64,000 bases of DNA from positions 68,214,001 through 68,278,000 of the forward strand of contig NC_072795.1 in NCBI RefSeq assembly GCF_028583425.1, given 5' to 3'. Below the pieces are notes generated by a model. The model saw only the letters and a list, made by a program, of their open reading frames with translations. It was not told the origin of the DNA and did not search any database. The DNA is from Eublepharis macularius (taxonomy: Eukaryota; Chordata; Lepidosauria; Squamata; Eublepharidae). Shown piece after piece: positions 56,942-64,000 of this stretch. The stretch's first letter is position 1, and each line of letters begins with the position of its first letter. A program made the position numbers and the translations under genes.

Positions 56942-57559
56942 TGTGAGCATTATTGTTCGCGCAATGACCAATTCAGCTCTTTCATTCTGGGTAGAAGTGC
57001 TTAAAGCCGATTTTCGATTTCTGGCATAAATACACACTATTTATTTAAATATACTTGCATTTAACATTGCTGAGTACCTCATAATGGCTTTAATCTACGT
57101 ACAGTTTAAAGATAATTAGCCTGCATGCAACCAGTATAATCTGTTCGTGATAAGAGCCAATAAAGTGTCCTGATTGAGACTCAACTAAAGATCAATAAAA
57201 ATCTGAACAATCTATTAAACAAAAGATGTATGTATTTTCATGCTCATATGGCCATTTTTTTCTATAGGAAAAACGACTGATGGCTGACTTGACCTTCTGG
57301 CAACAACCAATAATTGAAATATTTTTGCCATTTTAATTTTATAAGACAGAATTGACGCCCAGTAGTAATTGTAGTTTTGATCACAAAGTACATTATATGA
57401 AGTATGTGAAATGTTTAGATTTACAATCTTATCATATTAATGTTTACTCGAAAGCATTTCAGTGGGATTTACAAAGTTGTATATGCACACCAAAAAGTCT
57501 TTGGAGACTAACTGTTCTATATAACTGAGCGAGATTTCTAAATGTAAGTGGGATCAGTC

Positions 57560-57690
57560 CTATGCACACATGCCTGGGAGTAAGTCTCATTGAACTTAAT
57601 GAGACGCAAAAGTAAACTTACCTAGGTTACAGCTGTTGCTTGAAAACAGTTCTACTGACTTCAATGGCAACTGTGTCCAGTACAGGACTG
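57560..57690. repeat. Palindromic AGTCTCATTGAA-family remnant
   Basis: gcctgggagtaagtctcatt and tgaacttaatgagacgcaaa form two arms around a short centre, followed by aaacttacctaggttacagc. Confidence 0.55.
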
Positions 57691-58178
57691 TGAATGATCC
57701 TTTCTAGTTTTGAACAGAGGAACATACTTTCTCGAGTACATGCTTAGGGCAAAGCTGTGACCAGGCTGCCAGCTGGTACAGGAAAACGCAGTTTCAAATT
57801 TCAAGAATTCTTCATCAATAACACTTAAGAATTCTGTATCACGACAACGAGTGTAGTAAAATCTATCAATTCAAACTGGTACAATATGTGCATTGAGCTC
57901 TGCCTAAACCAGCAACCTAATCACATTTATTTATTCGAAAGCTGGAGCCATTGAAATCAATTTAGTTCTATGCATTGCGTTGAGGTTCAGGAGAACAAAG
58001 CCTGATTTCACATGAACTAGAACGTACGGTCCTAAACATAAGCCTAATCATATATAAAAGGGTTTAAACTTATTCTGACATCACGGACTTTATAAACCTG
58101 TCCAATACGTATTCATCGAACACAACACTGCAACGCTATCCTGCATACAGGACAATCATTCTGTATTTCCGCAACAAT

Positions 58179-58188
58179 AACCGGAAAT
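58179..58188 (+). promoter_or_regulatory. ETS-type site upstream of TAF5
   Basis: aaccggaaat matches the ETS/GABP core, ~120 bases before the TAF5 ATG. The start context gtatggcggc also resembles a YY1 site. Predictions only. Confidence 0.5.
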
Positions 58189-58307
58189 GCCATAAAGCAG
58201 AAGCCGGACTGTCGTTAAGTGTTCGTGGCTTCACTTTGGGGACTGTGCCCTGACTGTCGTAAACCCGCGGGCTGCCTGAGTGAGAGGCGAGGCCGCTGAA
58301 GTCCAGT

Positions 58308-58845
58308 ATGGCGGCTCTGCCTGAGGAGCCAGCCGAGGCGGTAACGGTGAAGCCAGACCCTGACGGCGGAGCTCCACCGCCTCCGCCCCAATCCCAGTCC
58401 CCAGCAAATGCCGCCCCTGCTCCTCCTCCCCCCTCAGCCACCGCGGCTCCCCTCACGGATGGGGAGGCTGGCGCGGGCGCCCCTGACTCGAAGCCCCCGG
58501 TGGTCCCCAATGCTGTACCGGCCGCCTCCCAGCAGCCCACCGACCGGCAGATGCTGCTGGCGGTGCTGCAGTTCCTGCGGCGCAGCAACCTCCGCGAGTC
58601 CGAGGAGATTCTCCGCCGGGAATGCCGGCTGCTCGCTGAAGAGCTCGCGGCGGATCCCAGTCCCTCGGCGCTCGGAGGACAGGCAGCCCATGGCGGGGAA
58701 GGGCAGGAGCCCAGCCTCGGGATCTCGGTCCCCGGAGCTGGGGAGGTGCTGCTCAGCTCCGTCACCTTTGGACAGTCCGGGGGTACCGTCGCCCCTGCAG
58801 CTGTTACGGCTCCTCCTGCTGCGCCCTTGGGACCCTCCGGGAAAG
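58308..58845 (+). CDS. TAF5: TAF5 coding exon 1
   Basis: TAF5 is a scaffold subunit of TFIID; it dimerises through its N-terminal domain and contacts histone-fold TAFs through C-terminal WD40 repeats (outside the window). The ATG lies in a CpG island and begins MAALPEEPAEAV, like the human MAALAEE start. Residues 20-75 are low-complexity Pro/Ala/Gly. A LisH motif follows at about residues 80-112 (DRQMLLAVLQFLRRSNLRES, ILRRE). The exon ends GPSGK plus one base of a Val codon at donor gtgaga (58846). PCGF6 is divergent upstream. Confidence 0.95.
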
Positions 58846-59077
58846 GTGAGAAGGCGTGCGGGCCGTCCCTAAGAGGGATCGTTCAGCCAGCTTTGCATCT
58901 AGGTATTTTTGACAGTAGTTATGATAGATGAGGTAAAAGCCAATATTCATTGCATGCTTAACGGAAATAGCAAATGGTATGTTGCAGTCACAGAGATCTG
59001 GATTTGCAATGGACTTGTCCCGTAGTTTAAACTTTCACATGGTCTTGGCAGTAGTACATGTAAAAAGGATCTACAAG

Positions 59078-59150
59078 TCTTACAGTACAATCCTAAGAAG
59101 AGTTGCTCGAGTCTAAGCCCATTGAAGTCAATAGACAGACTGGAGTAATT
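59078..59150. repeat. Palindromic AGTCTAAGCCCATTGA-family copy
   Basis: cagtacaatcctaagaagag, then gagtctaagcccattgaagt and caatagacagactgg. The best preserved of the copies in this window. Confidence 0.65.
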
Positions 59151-59224
59151 GTGCTCAGCACTATTAGTAAACCGTTTGCTGAACATGAGTCAGCCATGTG
59201 ATGTGGCAGATAAAAAGGCAAATG

Positions 59225-59955
59225 TGATTTTGAGCTGCATCAATAGAAGTTTACTGTCATGTTAAATAACAGTATTGCTTTAGTCTGCTCTGGTTTGACC
59301 TCATTTGGAGTACGGTTTGGGACACTCTAGTTTAATAAGGATGCTGTCAAGCTGGTACATGTCCAAAGAAGTGCTACAAAAATGATAAGGGATCTGGGGA
59401 CCAAATTTTATGAGGAAAGTTTGAAGGAGTTGGGGATGTTTAGCCTGGAAAGGAAATGACTGAGAGGTGATATGATAGCCATCTTCAAGTATAAGAATGG
59501 CTTTCATGTAGCAGATGGAGCAGAGTTGTTTTCTGTCATCCCAGAAGATCAGACTAGAGCCAGCAGGTGAAAATTAAACCAAAAGAGTTTTCGGCTAAAC
59601 TCTTCCTGACAGTTTGAGCAGTTCCTCAATAGAACAAGCTTCCTAAGGACATGGTGATTTTAAAGCAGAGGCTAGATGGCCTTCTGTCAGTAATGCTGAA
59701 CTTAGGCAGACTGTGGGAGGGAGGGCAGGAAGGGATGAGCTGGTGTTCAGCTTTTGTAGCCCTTTCTTATGAACCCAGGGTAATGCAAGATCGCCACTTC
59801 GGGATCAGAAAGGAATTTTCCTCCAGGGTTTTTGCCTTCCTCTGGGCATTGAGCAAGGGTCCTTGGGGGATAGCTGTGAATTTTGTGCATTGTGTAGGGG
59901 GATGGATTAGATGATCTTTGTGGTACCTCCCAGCTCTACAGTTCTATTATTCTAA
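59225..59955 (+). mobile_element. CR1 LINE 3' portion, decayed
   Basis: Translates in pieces to the CR1 C-terminus (aggtgatatgatagccatct corresponds to RGDMIEVYK-type sequence) and ends gatggattagatgatctttg, then cagctctacagttctatta, the CR1 3' signature. Confidence 0.8.
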
Positions 59956-60026
59956 TTTATAGTGTCTTGTATTTCATCCCGCTTTCATTTAGATTGCCTC
60001 CCAAAGTAGCTTGCAACATTAAAATG

Positions 60027-60232
60027 AGCTGTGGCTCAAAGGTAGAGTATAGATTTTTCATGCAGAATATCAGGTCCAATCCCTGGTATCTCGAGTTAAA
60101 ACTTATGGGTTGGGAAGGACCTTTCTCTGCATGATGACTTGAAAGAGCTGCTGATGGATGGAGTAGCTAATATTAATGTAGATGGACTGGTGGTTTGAGG
60201 CTGTATAGTAGCTTTCAATGTTCATGTGTTCA
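60027..60232 (+). repeat. tRNA-derived SINE, second type
   Basis: tgtggctcaaaggtagagta (A box) and caggtccaatccctggtatc (B box), then tctctgcatgatgacttg and a tail ending caatgttcatgtgttc. Confidence 0.8.
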
Positions 60233-60369
60233 GATTGAAATATATGCTTAAAAACATTTAAATGCAACGTGTACAAGTAAACCCTTTAAAGAAGGAGTCA
60301 TAGAAATTTGGGTTTTCTTAATTGCTAGAATTTTATGTCATGAGTGGGTTAATGGCCATTGGGCTGTAT

Positions 60370-60510
60370 TGTGAGGTATATGACTAATGTTGTTATCTTA
60401 CTGTTTTTATTTTTTGGTTGATTTAGTTGCTTTTACTGTTACCTGCTTTGGGTTCCAGTTGTCCAGGGAAAAGGTGGGCCTATATTTTAAATAAATAAAT
60501 AAATAAATAC
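60370..60510 (+). repeat. SINE/LINE-like tail with AAAT repeats
   Basis: tgctttgggttccagttgtc, then aaaaggtgggcctatatt and a run of aaataaat. Confidence 0.6.
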
Positions 60511-60566
60511 AAAACAATTAAGAGGAATACTATTACATCAGTTTCCAAACATCTGTCTGAACTAAG

Positions 60567-60905
60567 CAGGGCTTTTTTCAGCTGGAACGCTGGAATGGGG
60601 TTCCAGAACCTCTTGAAAATGGTCACATGGCTGGAGCAGCATGGAGGGCAATCTAAACTCCCTTCTGTCTGGAGATCAGGGGGTGGGGCCACCAGCCATG
60701 TGACCATTTTCGCTGAGGGCGATTTAAACTTTTAAAAACTCCCCCTTGTTCCAGCTGACCCAAAGTGATGTCATTGGCCTTGGGAGCATCCGTGCACTTT
60801 GTGCGTGCTCATGTGGTACTGGGGGCACCACCTCCTGCCGAGAGTTACCCCCTGTGCCAGCAACCCACTGAGTTCCACCACCTCTTTTCCCAGAAAAAAG
60901 CCCTG
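60567..60905. mobile_element. Non-autonomous hAT transposon, perfect 8-bp TSD
   Basis: Flanked by gaactaag at 60559-60566 and 60906-60913. The ends are cagggcttttttcagctgg and cccagaaaaaagccctg, inverted repeats of hAT type. 339 bp, no transposase. The perfect duplication suggests a fairly recent insertion. Confidence 0.92.
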
Positions 60906-61185
60906 GAACTAAGCATTGTGAATCTCCCCTCCTCGATTATGATTTCTTAGTAGCTATTCTTAGCAATTAAGGGACCTGTAATACTTAATGAAGGATTGAA
61001 TATACCATTTTAAGGAATTTCAACTAGATAAACGGTATGAAACATTTCTTCCAGCATCATCACTATAATTTTAATGTGTTTTTGTTATGTATTCTCGCCA
61101 GTTCAGTCTCAACTTTGCCATAATTATATTTGGAACATGATAAGAAATGCTGTGTACAAAGGATATGGTGTAAAAGAAATTGGGC

Positions 61186-61186
<1 letters not shown>

Positions 61187-61217
<31 letters not shown>

Positions 61218-61218
61218 T
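61187..61218. repeat. (ATA)n microsatellite
   Basis: About ten tandem taa/ata units. Confidence 0.9.
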
Positions 61219-61342
61219 ACTGTCATCCTCTCAATCATCACATCAATGAATTTGAGTGGGACTGTGAAGCAAATGTGTTTAGAATTGAAGTATGATACAA
61301 AGTACAGGCATCGATTTACCCTGATACGTTGATGCTTTGCAG

Positions 61343-61577
61343 TTGGTGTCCTTATGGAAGATCAGCCAGATGTGAGTGCAGTGTTGTCTGCCTACAACCA
61401 GCAGGGAGACCCAGCGCTCTATGAAGACTATTACAGTGGACTGAAACACTTCATTGAATGTGCTCTGGACTGTCATCGAGCTGAGCTATCACAACTTTTT
61501 TATCCTCTCTTTGTGCACATGTATTTGGAGCTAGTCTACAATGGGCATGAAAATGAAGCAAAGTCCTTCTTTGAAAA
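61343..61577 (+). CDS. TAF5: TAF5 coding exon 2 (NTD2 domain)
   Basis: Acceptor tttgcag, then a split Val and GVLMEDQPDVSAVLSAYNQQ, LYEDYYSGLKHFIECALDC, RAELSQLFYPLFVHMYLELV, YNGHENEAKSFFE. This is the conserved TAF5 N-terminal helical domain (NTD2) that forms the dimerisation and TFIID core contact surface. The exon is 235 bases and leaves phase 2 at donor gtaatg (61578), so the last Lys codon is split. Frame and phase join exon 1 exactly. Remaining exons, including all WD40 repeats, lie right of the window. A LINE begins 11 bases after the donor. Confidence 0.97.
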
Positions 61578-64000
61578 GTAATGTAATTGTGTACATTTAT
61601 TTATTTATTTATGTCATTTATAGTCCACCTTTCTCATTGAGACTCAAGGCAGATTACATAGTGTGAGATTAGTACAATCAGTATTGAGGACATTTTCATA
61701 CAGTGTCAAGGATATTTCCATAAACAATGTCATAGGATTTTACAAAGACATAGCATTAGCAATGATCCAATACAGAGTTGAAGAATTTCTAAAACAGAAT
61801 ATAATCAGTTCTAGGACTGACATTAGATAACATGAAGCACAGGTACATAGGAGTACATATTCAAAGCAACAGATAATATGCAAGGCAACAGTGGTGAAGT
61901 CTATGGTCCCTAACTCATTAGTGAAGCATCTGAGACCCCCTCCCTACAATACTTCCCTCCTATCTGAGTTAAAAGCCTTTTTGAATAATTCAGTTTTGCA
62001 TTGTTTGTGGAAAGCCCGACCTCCTCAGGCAGGCCGTTCCACAGGGTAGGGACAACCACAGAGAAAGCCTGTGTGTGGGCCACTGTTGATTTCACCCACA
62101 TGCAGGCTGGCACCTGCAAGAGAGCCTGTTCAAATGAGCAAAGCTGCTTTGGAGGGACATAGGGAGGGAGGTGGTCCCATAGGTATGCTCGGCCAAGGCC
62201 ATGAAGTGCTGTGTAGGTAATAACCAATACCTTGAATTGAGCATGGTAACTGATAGGTAGCCAATGGAGTGACTGTAGGATGGGAGTGATGTTCATGCTC
62301 CTCGCTCCTGCTAACGGTTGAGCTGTAGCATTTTCCACCCATTGGAGCCTCCTAGTTAATTTAGATGGGAGACCAATGTATAGTGCATTACAATAGTCCA
62401 TTTTTGATGTTACCATAAAATGGATCCAGGTGGCCAGGTCAGCTGTGTTGAGGTAAGAAGCCATCTTCCAGGCTAGAGTGAGATTGTAGTAAGCATTTTT
62501 TGCAGCTGCCTTAACTTGTTTTTCTAGTAGTAGTGCTGGATCCAGTATAACCCCTAGGCTCTTAACCAAGTCTGCAAGGGTCAGACGAACTCCAACGAAA
62601 GTGAGAGTACAATGGCTTTCAAGATCTCTGACTTCCCAACAAGCATCACTTCAGTCCTGTCTCAGTTCAATTTCAATTTGTTATTTTTCAGCCATTTCAC
62701 CATGGCTGTCAGGCAGTGATCTAAGATTTCTACTGCATCCTATGGGAACCTGGATAGCGAGATATAGAGTTGGGTGTCCGCATATTGATGACATCCCACT
62801 CCATAGCTGTGAATGAGTTCTCCTAAAGGTTTTACGTAGAGGTTGACTAACACGGAAGATAAGATTGCACCCTGCGGAACCCCACAAGATAGTTCCCATT
62901 CTGGAGATACCTGATCTCCAATGGCAACCTTTTTGAGTCCGTTCCATGAGAAATGATTTAAACCTGTCCAGGGCACATCTTTTGATTCTAAGCCCACTTC
63001 TGTTTCTAAGCACCTCAATAGGATGGTGTGGTCTACTGTGTCAAAAGCTGCAGACAGATCCAGGAGGAGCAATAAGGAGGCATGGCCTTGGTCTATATTC
63101 AGACAGAGATTATCCACTAACGCTACTAGTGCTGTCTCTGTCCCATGAATGAATTCAGGCTGGAAAGGGTCTAGAGTGCTAGAGTTTTCCAGGAAGATCT
63201 GGAGTTGGTCAGCTACTGCTCTCTCAATCACTTTGCCCAGAAACGGCTGGTTAGAGACTGGGCGATAATTGGCCACATCAGTTTTGTCTTGGGATCGTTT
63301 TTTAATTAGTGGACAGATGACTGCCTGTTTGAGTGGCCGGGGAAAGGAGCCCTGAGTTAGTGATTGATTTACAATAGATCAATGTAATTCCATTTCTGTT
63401 TTTTCACTTTTAGATAGCAAAATCTACTGCAGATGTTCAGATTTAATTTAAAGCTATATAGTGTATATGTAGGGAGCAATGTATGTAGCATTTTTCCCTG
63501 TATGGATTTGTAAGGTTCTTTTTCAAGACAGGCATCAGGAACACAATATGCTTTCTGAACCTGTGTCTTAGGAAGGGAAGGAGAACCAGTAAGTACCCAG
63601 CCCATTAGGTTTTGGAGAGTGTGATAGATACCACATAACAAAATGAAGACATTCCCAGCTATTTTATAAATTACCATATTTATTTTTTAATAAAATATTT
63701 AAATATTATATTATTATAAAATATTTATATCATGCCTTTCCCCATAGTTCAAGCCAGCTTAAAAATCCAATTTTAAACACAAAATACAATAAAACCCCAA
63801 ATAACACCCTCCCCCAGTACTAATTAGTATTCTTTTCAAGCAAATAACTGTTGTTATACTTATTTGCTTTACTTGTGATCCTATATGTCTGAAATACAAG
63901 TTCTTACTTTGATCTGATAGTTCTGACAACACTTACCTGTATAAATTTCTCTCTACTTCTTAAACCTCTTTTTTTGGACTAAACCTATGGATAAAAGTGT
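61578..64000 (+). other. TAF5: TAF5 intron 2 (to window end)
   Basis: Contains the L2-type LINE copy B and, after 63390, AT-rich sequence with a short SINE-like tail near 63690-63780. I find no third TAF5 exon. Confidence 0.8.
61589..63380 (-). mobile_element. L2-type LINE copy B, 5'-truncated, 9-bp TSD
   Basis: aatgtaatt is duplicated at 61580-61588 and 63381-63389. It covers the reverse transcriptase from NYRPVSNQPFLGKVIERAV through [38 protein letters not shown] and [11 protein letters not shown] to the C-terminus (219-codon frame 61910-62569), then the 3' tail. It has several frame breaks; for example the YADD box has lost one Asp codon. Near-identical layout to copy A. Confidence 0.9.

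Larger units (their letters stand above)
56804..58178. other. PCGF6-TAF5 divergent intergenic region
   Basis: Head-to-head spacer of ~1.5 kb between start codons. The middle (56.85-58.1 kb) is AT-rich and holds a 25-base retroelement end with an 11-bp duplication and a palindromic repeat copy near 57565. No gene. Confidence 0.8.
58846..61342 (+). other. TAF5: TAF5 intron 1
   Basis: Holds a palindromic repeat remnant (59078-59150), a CR1 3' part (59225-59955), a SINE (60027-60232), a SINE-like tail (60370-60510), a hAT element (60567-60905) and an ATA repeat (61187-61218). Confidence 0.9.

Noticed and set aside
58136-58765. 209-codon minus-strand open frame opposite TAF5 exon 1
   Set aside because: It is antisense to a GC-rich Pro/Ala coding exon. 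Its Ser/Gly/Ala-rich translation is a mirror of that composition and has no domain.

Overview
The window is vertebrate nuclear DNA, almost certainly from a squamate reptile (a lizard; gecko-like is a guess). Spliced host genes lie in AT-rich DNA together with CR1, L2/L3-type, Penelope-like and DIRS retroelements, tRNA-derived SINEs with the A/B boxes usual in squamates, and hAT-type DNA transposons. Host gene order is INA (+, last coding exon) - PCGF6 (-, complete, ten coding exons) - TAF5 (+, first two exons). This is the order and orientation known from human 10q24.33.

Region by region: 1-847 is the end of INA. From 848 to about 24000 is INA-PCGF6 intergenic DNA filled by nested repeats. 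These include an old L2 copy split by a hAT element (4.3-5.2 kb), a DIRS element with inverted ends and an internal complementary region (8.9-13.2 kb), and a Penelope-like element (14-21.2 kb) split by a nearly intact CR1 LINE (16.07-20.90 kb). PCGF6 coding exons run right to left from 56742 to 24001. Its 13-kb intron 8 carries a second DIRS (27.77-34.06 kb), itself invaded by three other insertions. Intron 7 holds a tandemly duplicated MITE. A CpG-rich interval (56.4-58.9 kb) separates the divergent PCGF6 and TAF5 starts and contains a perfect NRF1 site. TAF5 intron 1 holds a CR1 remnant, a SINE and a hAT with a perfect 8-bp target duplication. An L2-type LINE sits in TAF5 intron 2, eleven bases after the exon 2 splice donor.

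The most unusual signal is a recurrent foldback architecture in Penelope-linked sequences. Five insertions (2155-2332, 27865-28585, 31414-31624, 31654-33795, 45409-45546) end in inverted copies of their own 3' region, and the upstream inverted arm always lacks the last 26-45 bases (twice exactly 35, twice exactly 45). Four of the five have long target duplications of 13-18 bp. Hammerhead-ribozyme-like cores lie at the ends of one of them and in an isolated remnant at 41853-41890. Two minimal insertions of 20 and 25 bases, each with target duplications, mark the exact 3' ends of the two families.

The host genes work independently: INA encodes a neuronal intermediate filament protein, PCGF6 the RING subunit of the non-canonical PRC1.6 complex, and TAF5 a TFIID scaffold subunit. 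All repeat family names come from reading the sequence and were not checked against a database.
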